64,000 nt of DNA from Bradyrhizobium betae (GCF_008932115.1 NZ_CP044543.1:6888501-6952500); one strand, 5' to 3'; positions 14,936 through 28,144 are shown, numbered from the stretch's first letter. Numbers and translations: made by a program. Notes: generated by a model from the letters alone, not told the origin.

Positions 14936-16203
14936 CGTGCGCTCTCCCGCGCCAGAGCGAAGGGATTGCCGACGAGTCCTTCGATCGTGGCAACGGCGAC
15001 GTGGTAGTTCTGCAGCGCCTCCTGCTCCCGCAGACGAGCCTGGGTGACGTTGGCCAGCGCGTCCAACACTTCGAGCAGCGAGAAGCGCCCGGCGCCGTAG
15101 CCCTGTTCGATCTCGTTGGAGGCGGCCTGGGCCTTCGGGATGCCGGAGTCGCGAAGTATCGCGAGTTCCCGCAGCGAGCCCTGTACGTTGTCGTAGGCCC
15201 GTCCAGCGACGACGATCAGCGTGTTGCGGTTCGCCTCGCGTTCCGCCCGCGTCTTGGCGAGGTTCTGCTGTGCCGAGAGGATGTTGCCCTGGTTCTGATC
15301 GAAGATTGGGATCGGAACCGTGAGGCTGAGCCGCACCGCGTCGTCGTTGGTCTCGTTGTAATGTCGCCATCCGGCTGAAAGGCGAACGTCAGGATAAGGC
15401 CTGAGCCGCGCCAGCAGCAGTTCGGCGTTGCGTTGCGCATAAACCGCATTCCAGCGCACCAGTTGCGGGTTGGCGTCGATGGCGGCGATCACCGTCTGAA
15501 ACGGCGGCGCGCGGGTGGTGGCGTCGAGGCGTCCGGAGACGTTGCCGAACTTCGGGGAAGTGTCGCCCATGAGCACCGCCAGTTCGCGGCGCGCGCTGGC
15601 CAGGTTCGCCTTGGTGCGCTCGCGATCGGCCTTCACCAGCGCCGCTGCGACTTCGGCGCGACCGGTCTCGGCAGGCGACGAAGCACCGGCATCGACCCGG
15701 CGCTGAAGCAACGGCGTCAGCCGCTCAAGGGCGGCGACCTGCTCGTCGAGGATCTGGATCCGCCGCTGCAGCCCGAGCACGTTCAGAAACGCGATGGCCG
15801 TTTCCGACAGAATCTGCAGACGTACCGCCTGGCGCTCGATCGTCGCCCCGTTGACGCCGGCCTGGCCGGCCGCGATGCGGGCCTCGCGCTTGCCGAACAG
15901 CTCGAAAAGCTGGCTGATCTGCAGCGTCGTCTCGGCCGACTTCGTCCCGCGATAGATGCCCGAACCGAATGAGTTATCCTGTTCGTAGCTCAGTTCCGGA
16001 TTGAGGAGCGCCCCCGCCTGAATGCGCTGGCCCGTCGCGATCCCGATATCGCGTTCGGCGGCGGTCAAGCGGGGGCTGGTCGCGAGCGCGCGCTGCAGCG
16101 CCGCCCCGAGATTGAGGGTCTGCGAATGCGACGCCGCCGTCAGCCAAGGACTGACCAGCAACGCCGTCGCGCACGCGAAACGCGTGACGCACTTTGAAAA
16201 CAT
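14932..16203 (-). CDS. czcC: CzcC-type outer-membrane efflux channel (TolC family)
   Basis: Protein of 423 aa with a signal peptide (FACATALLVSPWLTAASHS) and two long alpha-helical repeats typical of outer-membrane factors: LGAALQRALATSPRLTAAER near the start and a second copy around LVRWNAVYAQRNAELLLARL. The motif AGRAYDNVQGSLRE and the ending GLVGNPFAL fit the CzcC/CusC class. It forms the trimeric exit duct for the CzcAB pump. It lies 54 bp after the small HCHGCF gene, suggesting co-transcription. Confidence 0.92.
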
Positions 16204-16257
16204 GATGAAAACCTGACGAAAGACGGAATCAGAGCGCGATGCGCCCAGCGGTCATTT

Positions 16258-16623
16258 TCAGGTCAGGAACTTCGGTGGGGGCGGATCGAGACCGCGCACG
16301 GTGTCGGTCAGAGGGGCCGTCGCCCGGATGAGGACCGCCAGCTTGGGTTCCATCACAGTCATGACTTGCTGCGGAGGCGCTGCAACGGAAACCGCGAAGC
16401 AGCCATGGCAGTGATGGTCGACGATGGCACCGGTCTCAGGGCCGCTATCGGACTTGGTATCGACCATCCAAGCCACCGGGGAACCGGTTGGATTTGTCAC
16501 GTCAAGGTCGAGACACCGATGCAGCGCACCCGACATCAGATAGGTCACGATCAGAAATACGGACACGATCCCGCGCAAAGCAGGAACATGCCTCAATCCA
16601 GATCTGATCCGACCAATCGTCAA
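16258..16623 (-). CDS. Small HCHGCF-motif protein, copy 1 (unknown, metal-associated)
   Basis: About 121 aa from a TTG at 16623, chosen because it aligns with the first possible start of the copy at 18.3 kb. An N-terminal hydrophobic helix (LRGIVSVFLIVTYLMSGALH) looks like a signal anchor. It is followed by a central VDHHCHGCFAVSV motif and a proline-rich end (VRGLDPPPPKFLT). Two related proteins lie at 18.3 and 24.5 kb. Cys and His in this arrangement suggest metal or redox binding in the periplasm (inference). It opens the czcCBA operon. No named family was recognised. Confidence 0.7.
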   Translation of the reverse strand: MTIGRIRSGLRHVPALRGIVSVFLIVTYLMSGALHRCLDLDVTNPTGSPVAWMVDTKSDSGPETGAIVDHHCHGCFAVSVAAPPQQVMTVMEPKLAVLIRATAPLTDTVRGLDPPPPKFLT

Positions 16624-16688
16624 TGACCACACTCTACGTTCGCGAGTTGGTAGGTAGCATGGGCGCAAGGCTCACGTCGACCCGCAAT

Positions 16689-16729
16689 ATTATAACAATC
16701 CCAAACATTTGTTGCGTGTCAATCGCAAC
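16689..16729 (-). promoter_or_regulatory. Candidate promoter and dyad upstream of the czc operon
   Basis: In the 204-bp gap before the HCHGCF gene, the minus strand has TTGACA (16722-16717) and TATAAT (16694-16689). The spacer is 22 bp, longer than usual for sigma-70. The TTGACA is enclosed by an inverted repeat GTTGCG (16711-16716) and CGCAAC (16724-16729). Overlong spacers plus dyads occur at metal-activated promoters, but no regulator gene sits beside it. Low certainty. Confidence 0.4.
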
Positions 16730-16827
16730 TTCTAGGAATCGAGCATGCGGGTAACCCTGTCCCAGTTCTGGGACGTAGCTGCAGGCTTTTCTTCGGAGGC
16801 AGCGTACCCGTCTTATGCGACGTTCTT

Positions 16828-17475
16828 TCACGGCTTCCTAAACGATAGCATTGCAACCCGTCCGATCCGCACCGAATGCGAGGACTGCAGTTTGGCCCCG
16901 GCAAAGCCCGCCTTTTTGAAGAGTTTGCCCCAAGTTCCATCGACGTGGGATTGAACCGCAATCCTGCTTGAAATCTGCGCTGCAAGGTTGAGGACGATGC
17001 GCTCTTCGCGGCCGGTCGGTCGGTCATAGTCCGCAACATAAAATACACCTCCACGGCGCAGGATTCGGAAAGTTTCCTTCGCCAAGGCGATCTTTTCATC
17101 GGGAGTTCTCAAATGAAAGGCGAGTACGCACATCGCGCGGTCGAAGCTGCCAGTGTGAACCGGAAGGGCCACAACGGAAGGTGCGTCGATGAACGTAATA
17201 TTCTCGATGTGCTGTTCGTCGATCGCTCGCTTTGACTTTCGGACGATCGATGGATCGGGATCCGCTACAACGATACTGAGCTCGGTGAACCGCTCCGCAA
17301 GCGAGATCGCCGTCGCTGCGCTTCCCCGTCCGAACGCCAAGAGGCGCTCTCCGCGCTTTGGAGACATCAACTCGAACAAGGGCTCCTGCCACGACGTGTC
17401 GCGCAGCATTGCAGCGGCGAAGCGATAGTAAAGCGGTTTGAGCGCCGCCACGACCAAAATCGATAGAAACTTCAT
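16828..17475 (-). CDS. Class I SAM-dependent methyltransferase
   Basis: Protein of 215 aa from ATG 17475 (ATGA overlap with the MarR gene). It has an N-terminal hydrophobic helix (FLSILVVAALKPLYYRF), then a Rossmann methyltransferase fold. The motif I region LLAFGRGSAATAISLAERF is a variant of the usual GxGxG. The acidic end of strand 2 is VVADPDP, the motif IV region is FDRAMCVLAFHL, and a later strand is GGVFYVADYDRP. The substrate is unknown. Coupling to a MarR regulator suggests a stress- or ligand-induced pair. Confidence 0.8.
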   Translation of the reverse strand: MKFLSILVVAALKPLYYRFAAAMLRDTSWQEPLFELMSPKRGERLLAFGRGSAATAISLAERFTELSIVVADPDPSIVRKSKRAIDEQHIENITFIDAPSVVALPVHTGSFDRAMCVLAFHLRTPDEKIALAKETFRILRRGGVFYVADYDRPTGREERIVLNLAAQISSRIAVQSHVDGTWGKLFKKAGFAGAKLQSSHSVRIGRVAMLSFRKP

Positions 17476-18002
17476 GCGGTGTCGCGACCGCGAGGCCAAT
17501 GGCGGAGAGCGTCCGAAGCCGTCAGAAGCTTCGCGCGCTTGAGGACGCTCTTCAGCTCCTCGAGTTCTGCGAGAAGTCGGTGCGCCTTGCCGCTCGCGTT
17601 ATTGGCAACATACGCGTTCGCTGCGTTCATGGAACTAGATAGGTTTTCTATCTGCCACCGAGCGTTGCTCGAAAGTGCGAGGAGGACGACACGGCGATCG
17701 GTCGCGCACGGCTTGCGGCGGATCAGTCCTTTGGACTCGAGCAATTGCGACTGCGCCGTGACGAACGATGCGTCCACGGCCAGTTTCTCCGACACCACGC
17801 TGACCCGCACCCCCTCTTCGTCCGCAAGATGCGATATCGCCATCAGAATGTTCCATTGAGCCACCGTGACACCCAGACCGGCCGCCCAACACTTCTGCAC
17901 TTCGCTCAAACAGCCGTGAATTTGCTTCACCTCCCAGGATAATCGCTGCAAGAGGTCGTCCGGCGTCGAAGCCTGCGAGTCTTCAACTTGCTTGGTTTCC
18001 AT
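17472..18002 (-). CDS. MarR-family transcriptional regulator
   Basis: Protein of 176 aa from ATG 18002. The winged-helix core is clear: GVTVAQWNILMAISHLADEE, VRVSVVSEKLAVDASFVTAQ as the recognition part, then LLESKGLIRRKPCATDRRVV with the DRR wing. A C-terminal dimerisation helix follows. MarR proteins usually repress their own operon and respond to small phenolic or oxidising ligands. The 269 bp upstream (18003-18271) hold no gene that I can see and probably contain the promoter. Confidence 0.88.
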   Translation of the reverse strand: METKQVEDSQASTPDDLLQRLSWEVKQIHGCLSEVQKCWAAGLGVTVAQWNILMAISHLADEEGVRVSVVSEKLAVDASFVTAQSQLLESKGLIRRKPCATDRRVVLLALSSNARWQIENLSSSMNAANAYVANNASGKAHRLLAELEELKSVLKRAKLLTASDALRHWPRGRDTA

Positions 18003-18271
18003 AACGTAATCCTTCAATTCCAATGTGACCGCCGACGGCGCCTGCAAAACGGAATGGCCCCGAAAGAGCGGTCTCTGAAAAATGCGTTGTCGATCCAGAT
18101 CGCCTGCACGCTTGCTGCCCCAGCAACTTGACTGAGCTCGCAAAGGCTTTGAGAGCGACGCCGTCGCCTTCCCAAAGACAGGGACGACAGCATCGCGCTG
18201 CGTAATGGCGGCGCGAGGGAGTTTGACGGGAAACGGAGACAGGACGCGCGATGCGTCCCGCGTCGTTCGCT

Positions 18272-18640
18272 TTAGGTCAGAGATTTCGGCGGGGGCGGAT
18301 CAAGACCGCGAACATTGCCGTACAAGGGAGCCGCCGATTTCGGCAACTCGGCGGGCTTCAAGCCCAGGGCGAGTTCAGCCTGTTGCGCAGGCGCCGGGAC
18401 CGATACTGAGAAGCAACCGTGACAGTGGTGATCGGCTACCAAACCCCGTTCGGGCGATTGGGAGGTTTTGCCGTCCGCGGCCGCGATCGCCAAGGATGAT
18501 CCGGAGCGAATGGCGGCGTCGACATCAACGAGTCCATGAAGAACGCCAGACAGGACGTACACCAGGGTCAGGAGAACGGACACGATCCTGCGCAACGCAG
18601 TAACGCGCTGAGTTCCCGATATGACCTGACTACCGGACAA
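18272..18640 (-). CDS. Small HCHGCF-motif protein, copy 2
   Basis: Protein of 122 aa; TTG at 18640 is the first available start after an in-frame stop. It is homologous to the 16.3-kb protein along its whole length: TALRRIVSVLLTLVYVLSGV in the membrane helix, ADHHCHGCFSVSVPAPAQQ in the centre and VRGLDPPPPKSLT at the end. The bases before the two TTG starts are also alike (AGAGCGTGATCATTG and AGAGTGTGGTCATTG), which supports both starts. It stands between flgF and the MarR gene. Confidence 0.7.
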   Translation of the reverse strand: MSGSQVISGTQRVTALRRIVSVLLTLVYVLSGVLHGLVDVDAAIRSGSSLAIAAADGKTSQSPERGLVADHHCHGCFSVSVPAPAQQAELALGLKPAELPKSAAPLYGNVRGLDPPPPKSLT

Positions 18641-18773
18641 TGATCACGCTCTCAGTGAAGACGACGAGGCTACCTATCATGATGGCTACCTTCCGTCGAT
18701 CCGCAAATATTGCGAGCGCGTGCGTCGCTTGTCGCAGGGTTCCACTTGGGGCCGCCGCCGAGCGCTTCGTGGC

Positions 18774-19508
18774 CTACAAATCCTCACCAGCCAGTTTTCT
18801 GAGTTCGTTCTTGTCGTCTTCGCGCAGGATCGTGTTGGCAACCTGATCGTAGGCTCGGGTCGCAGCGACGAGACTGCTCATCTCATGTACCGCGTTTACG
18901 TTCGCCCCCTCCAAGGCTCCCGTAGCGAGCCGAATCTGCGCCGGAGGCACCTCGTTCGCAGGAGACTCCGATGAAAACAGCGTGCTTCCCTCGGCGCGCA
19001 ACTTGGCATTATCTACAAACTTCACCAGGCGAAGACGTCCTATCGGTCCCCTCGCCGTCGAGATGGTCCCATCGGCTCCGATGCTCAGCGGGCCATCGCG
19101 TGGCGGAACCTGCAGGGGGCCGGTCGCAGTCAACACGATATCGCCGGACAACGTGACTACGCGGCCTTCCTTGTCGAGCGTGAACGCTCCGTTCCGCGTG
19201 TAGCGATCTCCTGCAGCCGTCTGGATCACAAAGAAGCCGTCCCCGACGATAGCGACGTCGGTCCCATTCCCGGTGGGCTTGAGGGGACCGCCGGAAAAGT
19301 CGGTGTAGCCGGTGACGGCCACAAGCGATCGCATCGGAGCCGAGGGCATGTCGTCGGCTTCCTTCGCCTTCGTGAGATATTCGCGGAACTGAAGCCCCTC
19401 GCGTTTGAATCCGGTCGTCGTCTGGTTGGCAACGTTTCGAGCAACCTTGTCCAATTGCTGTTGCAGCGTGATCAATCGCGATAGCCCGATGACGGTCTTG
19501 TCGGACAT
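18774..19508 (-). CDS. flgF: Flagellar basal-body rod protein FlgF
   Basis: Protein of 244 aa from ATG 19508. The N-terminus has the flagellar rod signature (QQQLDKVARNVANQTTTGFK), then TGNGTDVAIVGDGFFVIQT and YTRNGAFTLDKEGRVVTLSG. The C-terminal coiled coil (LEGANVNAVHEMSSLVAATR, YDQVANTIL) is intact. FlgF is a proximal rod subunit. It is isolated here: none of flgB, flgC, flgG or fliE is nearby, and it sits between metal-resistance genes. Confidence 0.93.
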   Translation of the reverse strand: MSDKTVIGLSRLITLQQQLDKVARNVANQTTTGFKREGLQFREYLTKAKEADDMPSAPMRSLVAVTGYTDFSGGPLKPTGNGTDVAIVGDGFFVIQTAAGDRYTRNGAFTLDKEGRVVTLSGDIVLTATGPLQVPPRDGPLSIGADGTISTARGPIGRLRLVKFVDNAKLRAEGSTLFSSESPANEVPPAQIRLATGALEGANVNAVHEMSSLVAATRAYDQVANTILREDDKNELRKLAGEDL

Positions 19509-19699
19509 TGGAAGACTGCCTTTCAAACTGCCGAATGAGGCCGGTGGTCGCCCTTGCGCTGCGCTTGCTTGGTTTGAGGATGGCAGGGGGACGGGATCCA
19601 CAAGGCATGTGAACCGCCGCGCGCTCGGTTCTCGGCTTGGAGCCGACAAAATTGCGCGCGGCTTTGTCTCGCCGTCGACAATGTCGTCGGATGGAGCCT

Positions 19700-24262
<4,563 letters not shown>

Positions 24263-24497
24263 GGCGCGATTCTCGCTGCGCGGGAGGCGCGATCGCGCAG
24301 CGCCAGGCAAACGAGGGTTTCCAAGCCGCATCGACCGGCCGACGACGAACGCCGCTCCCACGTCTCGAAACCCATGGGCAAAGCGACGAATACATGCGCT
24401 CGCGCTTCTCGCGCGGCAGCGATCTCAGAAGACATGGAAATAGACCTGCAAACGAAGGCAAGAAGGCGCACGGATGCGCCGAGCGGGTTCGTTCAGA

Positions 24498-24848
24498 TCA
24501 GGCCTTTGGAGGGGGAGTATCCAATGCGGAGGAGGTGCCGGTCAGCCGCTTCGTCGGCATAGCGACCGGCTTCGTCACGGCCGCAGCGAGCGACCAGGCT
24601 GCCGTGGCCCGAACGGGCGAGACGGAGAAGCACCCGTGACAATGCCGTTCGGTCAGAACGCTGTCGCCACCGGTCGTGCTTCCCAGGCCTGCAGTCGAAA
24701 AGACGGTCTCGGTCGAGCCGGAGGTTGCCACATGGTCGATGTGGGCACTATGGAGGACGGCGGCGCTCAAATGGCCGAACGCAAGCAACAGAACCAGCAG
24801 ATCGCGCAGCCGGCGAAGGAGAGCATTGCTGGTGGCGGCGATCGGCAT
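24498..24848 (-). CDS. Small HCHGCF-motif protein, copy 3
   Basis: Protein of 116 aa from ATG 24848; a TTG at 24860 would give 120 aa. It is a distant member of the same family as the 16.3- and 18.3-kb proteins: an N-terminal hydrophobic helix with SAAVLH, a central TERHCHGCFSVSPV and a C-terminal ALDTPPPKA. It lies upstream of the second czcB-czcA pair, as copy 1 lies upstream of czcCBA. The repeated linkage supports a role in metal efflux (inference). Confidence 0.65.
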   Translation of the reverse strand: MPIAATSNALLRRLRDLLVLLLAFGHLSAAVLHSAHIDHVATSGSTETVFSTAGLGSTTGGDSVLTERHCHGCFSVSPVRATAAWSLAAAVTKPVAMPTKRLTGTSSALDTPPPKA

Positions 24849-25042
24849 AACGCGAGGCAAATCCGCAGAGGCAGAAGTGGCGCTGTCGCTATGGGCGACT
24901 CGGCATACTCGGCACTCCTACACGTCGCTCGGTCGGTTGTCCTCAGCAAAAGCGCGGGGTGCGACAATGTTGCCGCGCTGTCATAAGAGGTTGTTTCCGT
25001 CGCTTTGCCTTCCCAGTTCCGTTGCAGGGCCAAGCTCCTGCA

Positions 25043-25447
25043 CTACCCGACGCCCCGGGTCTTCTCGGAAGGTTGCGAGAGGGCGGTGTCGGCTGCCTCG
25101 GACTTCGCGTCGGCTATCCGCTCCACCGATCCGGCGATGCCCCGCAGCGGCGTGCCGAAATCGGGAATATCGATCAAGGCTAAAAGCAGGCCGGCGATCC
25201 AGAACGCGTGTATCCCCGTGAACAGCGAGATCAGGCCGAGCACCGCGACGAACTCGAACTGCAGCTTCTGCGACTTGTGCGCCATCCGCTCGGGCAGGCT
25301 GTGTAACTTCCAGTACAGCACGCCGACCGAAAAGATGACCGCCACCAGGAAGAACCCCATTACCACCAGCAGGACGTCGGAGCCGTCGGCCCCCGGCAGG
25401 AAGAACGGAAGCTTATGGGGAGCCATAGGATGAATTTCGTCCGCCAA
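25043..25447 (-). CDS. Small membrane protein under a FixK-type promoter
   Basis: Protein of 134 aa from TTG 25447, which has GGGAGAG about 5-8 nt upstream; ATG 25426 is an alternative. There are two clear membrane helices (SDVLLVVMGFFLVAVIFSVG and FVAVLGLISLFTGIHAFWIA) and a charged C-terminal tail (SVERIADAKSEAADTALSQP). No family was recognised. A perfect FNR/FixK box lies 64-77 bp upstream at suitable spacing, so expression is probably raised at low oxygen. Confidence 0.6.
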   Translation of the reverse strand: MADEIHPMAPHKLPFFLPGADGSDVLLVVMGFFLVAVIFSVGVLYWKLHSLPERMAHKSQKLQFEFVAVLGLISLFTGIHAFWIAGLLLALIDIPDFGTPLRGIAGSVERIADAKSEAADTALSQPSEKTRGVG

Positions 25448-25510
25448 ACCTACTCTCCCAATAACGGATTGGACTTCGTCTTCCGAATATGGGGGCTTAC
25501 ATCGCGGGCC

Positions 25511-25524
25511 TTGATCTAGATCAA
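25511..25524. promoter_or_regulatory. Perfect FixK/FNR box
   Basis: TTGATCTAGATCAA is a perfect palindrome matching the FNR consensus TTGAT-N4-ATCAA and the rhizobial FixK2 pattern TTG-N8-CAA. Its centre is about 70 bp upstream of the TTG start of the membrane protein at 25447. If it is used at -41.5, transcription would begin near 25476, which leaves a short leader. Confidence 0.75.
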
Positions 25525-25639
25525 AGGATGACGGCGAGTTCTCTTCTCGAAGCGCAATGCCCCCGATGAACGCGCAAAGGTCCGGATGAACCGCGGGACG
25601 CCGCTAGGAGGTCCCTTTCCTCCGACGAGAGAGGCGCCT

Positions 25640-25843
25640 TCACCTCGCCGCGCGGGCCTTTACTTTGCGACCTTTGAGGTAAGCCCGGAGCGCCTTCTCG
25701 GCGAGAATGTAGGCGGGCTGACCGTCCTCGATCGCCGCCATTTTGAGAGATTTGATGAGATCCTCGGGGAGATAAAGCAAGATCTGCCGCCTGCCCCCTT
25801 CCCCTTCTCGGGCCACCGATACGTCAACCTTGGGCCGCTTCAT
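25640..25843 (-). CDS. Small ribbon-helix-helix (CopG/ParD-like) regulator
   Basis: Protein of 67 aa from ATG 25843, with GGAG 8-11 nt upstream. A basic start (MKRPKVDVSVAREGEGGRR) is followed by one beta strand (QILLYLP) and two helices (EDLIKSLKMAAIEDGQPAYI, LAEKALRAYL), the layout of ribbon-helix-helix DNA-binding proteins, with a basic tail. It is divergent from the island operon. Two near-identical palindromes lie between them, the closer one starting 30 bp from its start codon, so it probably represses both directions. Confidence 0.65.
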   Translation of the reverse strand: MKRPKVDVSVAREGEGGRRQILLYLPEDLIKSLKMAAIEDGQPAYILAEKALRAYLKGRKVKARAAR

Positions 25844-25872
25844 CCATCGATCTCCGCAAACAGCCAGGCGTG

Positions 25873-25886
25873 GATAGCTGACTATC
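25873..25886. promoter_or_regulatory. Candidate operator 1 (GATAGCTGACTATC)
   Basis: Palindromic site with arms GATAG and CTATC. It lies 30-43 bp upstream of the ribbon-helix-helix start, where it could cover its promoter. It matches the site at 26027 at 12 of 14 positions. Confidence 0.55.
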
Positions 25887-26026
25887 AAAATACGCATACC
25901 ATCGAGACGCGCTCCCGAGTAGCCGAAACAGACGATTTTAGCGCCCTTGTTCACAGCTTCGTAACACATTACCAGCTCGCGCGCTGGACAATTCCAGCCT
26001 CGGCGTTGCACTTTTCTGTACCGCTA

Positions 26027-26040
26027 GATAGCTCGCTATC
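26027..26040. promoter_or_regulatory. Candidate operator 2 (GATAGCTCGCTATC)
   Basis: Palindromic site extending to TAGATAGC-TC-GCTATCTA (26025-26042), about 64 bp before the first small reading frame of the island operon. Together with operator 1 it suggests a shared repressor acting on the divergent promoters. The rest of the gap 25844-26103 shows no gene. Confidence 0.55.
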
Positions 26041-26103
26041 TATTGACTCGACGATGGCGCACGGCTATTTGGCGATTATCGATGTGAAAATGCGGCGATC
26101 AAC

Positions 26104-26226
26104 ATGAGCAACGACGAAGAGAACGACAGGACGGCGACGCAGATCGCGCAATTCATCGTCCAAGGAGTTCCTCAGCCATGTGCGTCGACATTCCCGGCTA
26201 TCCGTCCGACCTCCGCCCCTTCCTGA
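26104..26226 (+). CDS. Possible 40-aa leader protein overlapping the next gene
   Basis: A 40-aa frame (MSNDEENDRTATQIAQFIVQ, then GVPQPCAST and a Pro-rich end) begins just after the operators and overlaps the following gene by 49 nt. An acidic short frame with the same arrangement precedes the paralogue at 28.2 kb. The shared PCAST part comes from overlapping conserved DNA, so it is weak evidence. It may be a coupling leader. The Shine-Dalgarno site is poor. Confidence 0.3.
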   Translation: MSNDEENDRTATQIAQFIVQGVPQPCASTFPAIRPTSAPS

Positions 26227-26783
26227 CTGCCAAGAGCCCGACCCCGATTCCAGTCGGCGACGCGGTCCGGCAAGATCTCTTGATTCAGTTGGCCCTAGAT
26301 CCCGAGATCGCGGCCATCGAGCACATCGCTTCGGTCGCTCTTTGCGGCGTCGTCTACCCTGTCGACCTTCTGCTCGCGACGCGCGGTGAAGCACGATTGA
26401 TCCTCGACGTCGGACCTCCGCTTCGCGATCTCGACGATGAAGGAACGCTCCTGCTCGCGGCCGACGAGCTTCGGGCGATGATCGTGCCTCTCTCGCTGGA
26501 CGACGTGTACGCGCGACCGCGGTCGTCGAACGCCAGGCTGGTCTGGGCGTCTCGCAATCGACCAGTTCCGGCGGATGGCCGAGAGCGGATCTTCGCGGCC
26601 ATCGAGGACGACGGCGACTGCACTGTTGCCAGTCTGGGCTTTGGTCTCCGCGACTGGGTCTTCGCGCTCGCCTGCGAGGGCGCCGTCGCGATCGATATCG
26701 ACCGCGACCCGATCGTCGACGCCCGCGTGCGTCTTGGCCGGTTTGCTCGGGTCCCGCCACTCCGCTCCCTCGCACCGCGCTGA
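26178..26783 (+). CDS. Island protein of unknown function, paralogue A
   Basis: Protein of 201 aa with AGGAG about 10 nt before ATG 26178. It aligns with the protein at 28219-28806: both have a short N-terminal arm, then LALDPEI or ATLDPEI, VYPVDLLLAT or ARPVDLQVVT, GPPLRDLDDEG or CRPLRSLGEAD, and FALACEGAVAIDID or LSLACRNEVEIDI. No catalytic motif or membrane segment is visible. The C-terminal part could be a winged-helix domain. The two copies flank three other genes and probably arose by duplication. Confidence 0.6.
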   Translation: MCVDIPGYPSDLRPFLTAKSPTPIPVGDAVRQDLLIQLALDPEIAAIEHIASVALCGVVYPVDLLLATRGEARLILDVGPPLRDLDDEGTLLLAADELRAMIVPLSLDDVYARPRSSNARLVWASRNRPVPADGRERIFAAIEDDGDCTVASLGFGLRDWVFALACEGAVAIDIDRDPIVDARVRLGRFARVPPLRSLAPR

Positions 26784-26790
26784 GGTTCCG

Positions 26791-27327
26791 ATGTGCGAAT
26801 GGCGTCAACGGCTCACCGATAGGTTTCCCGAATTGTTCGACAGCGCCAGGGTCGGCGGGCATGTCCCCGGCCTGTCGCTGGTGGATGATGGTTGGCGGCA
26901 CATCGTGTGCCGAGCCATCGCCCGGATCGCGACGGCGGTCGGCACCTCGCCACTGAAGATCACAGCGATCTCCAGGCGATCTGGAGTGCTGAGGCTGGAT
27001 TACGACCGTTCCTCGTCGATCGCGCGTCTGCCGGATATCGAGGCCGCGATCCAGTACGCCATCGCGCTGGCGGAGGCCGGTTCGGCGTGCACGTGCGAGC
27101 GGTGCGGCCGCGAGGGATGTCTTCACCAAGTCGGCTCGGAACTTGTCACCGCGTGTGTGGCGCATGCGAACGGGGTGAAGGTGCGCGAGGTGCGTGGCTT
27201 CGAAAACCTGCATGTCGTGCGGTCGTTCGACGGCAAACGTCCGGGGCCGATCATTCTTGGTCGTTATGACCGGATTACCGACGTCTTCGTCGCGGTCGAT
27301 CCGCGCTCGCTCCCGGCAAAGGAGTGA
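26791..27327 (+). CDS. Cys-cluster protein, phage/plasmid-type hypothetical
   Basis: Protein of 178 aa from ATG 26791, 7 nt after the previous stop. It has an N-terminal segment with LVDDGWRHIVCRAIARI, a middle IARLPDIEAAIQYAIALAEA, and a metal-binding cluster CTCERCGREGCLH followed by VTACVAHA. This order (DGW, a helix of I/L/E residues, then CxxCG and a Cys or His pair) recalls a family of phage and plasmid proteins of unknown role. It probably binds one zinc. No function can be assigned. Confidence 0.6.
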   Translation: MCEWRQRLTDRFPELFDSARVGGHVPGLSLVDDGWRHIVCRAIARIATAVGTSPLKITAISRRSGVLRLDYDRSSSIARLPDIEAAIQYAIALAEAGSACTCERCGREGCLHQVGSELVTACVAHANGVKVREVRGFENLHVVRSFDGKRPGPIILGRYDRITDVFVAVDPRSLPAKE

Positions 27328-27331
27328 GCGC

Positions 27332-28135
27332 GTGCGCATCTGGACCATGAGCGATCTCCATATCGAAACCGCGAGGGGCTGGGACCTGCCCTCTCCTTCG
27401 AAGCGGCCCACCTATGACGTGTTCGTTTGCGCCGGCGATCTCATGCCGGGCTTCGCGCGGGGCGTGAAGTGGTTGGCCGAGCGCATCGACGACCATCCGG
27501 TCGTGGTGGTAGCCGGCAATCACGAATTCTTTGGGCGAGACATCGACCGCGAGATCGAGAAGGCCCGCGAGGCCGCCTTCGGCACCAACGTCGTCGTACT
27601 TGATGACGAAGCCAAGTTGATCGGCGGCAAAGGCGGCGTCCTCATCGCCGGCGCCGTCGGGTGGACCGACTTCGACCTGTACGGCACGCCGGAGAAGTCC
27701 ATGCTCGCGGCCGCCGCCAGCATGAACGACTACCGTCGGATCCGGACGGATCGCTATGCCCGGCGTCTCCGTCCTCGAGACACGCTCGCCCGCCATCGCA
27801 AGACCCGCGAGTTCATCTCGTCCACGTTCGGCGGGCCGAAGACATCGAAGCGGCTCCTCGTTACCCATCATCCCTTCCACGCTTTCGGCGGTCGGAGCCG
27901 TCCGGCGTCGACCACGGACGAGCAGGATCTCTTGGGCCCGGCCTACGCTTCGCGCTGCCCCGAGATGTTCGCTGTCGGTCTGGACGCGGCCATCAGCGGG
28001 CACACGCACGTCAGTTTCGAGCTGGCGGTCGAGGGCGTGAAGCTCATCGCGAACTGCAAGGGATACGGTCCCTGGGACGCTGTCTCGCGCTGGGAAAACG
28101 ATGACTTCGATCCCTGCTTCACGTTCGACATCTAG
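27332..28135 (+). CDS. Calcineurin-like metallophosphoesterase of the island
   Basis: Protein of 267 aa from GTG 27332. All family blocks are visible: MSDLHIE (DxH), FVCAGDLMPG (GD), VVVAGNHEFFG (GNHE), LLVTHHPFH and ISGHTHVSFE (GHxH). These residues bind a dinuclear metal centre that hydrolyses phosphoesters. Substrates may be nucleic acids, nucleotides or phosphoproteins. It lies in an unbroken operon with unknown genes, so a role in element maintenance or defence is only an inference. It is only distantly related to the 54.8-kb enzyme. Confidence 0.82.
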   Translation: MRIWTMSDLHIETARGWDLPSPSKRPTYDVFVCAGDLMPGFARGVKWLAERIDDHPVVVVAGNHEFFGRDIDREIEKAREAAFGTNVVVLDDEAKLIGGKGGVLIAGAVGWTDFDLYGTPEKSMLAAAASMNDYRRIRTDRYARRLRPRDTLARHRKTREFISSTFGGPKTSKRLLVTHHPFHAFGGRSRPASTTDEQDLLGPAYASRCPEMFAVGLDAAISGHTHVSFELAVEGVKLIANCKGYGPWDAVSRWENDDFDPCFTFDI

Positions 28136-28144
28136 GAGGACGCG

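Noticed and set aside
17638..17655. GATAG-GTTTT-CTATC palindrome resembling the island operators
   Set aside because: It lies inside the MarR coding sequence and has a different spacer. Probably chance.
24263..24497. Possible czcC remnant between czcB and the HCHGCF gene
   Set aside because: None of the frames shows TolC-family helices or motifs.
26065..27411. Long minus-strand open frame of 448 codons opposite the island operon
   Set aside because: Arg-rich, low-complexity translation without motifs. The plus-strand genes have ribosome sites and family motifs.
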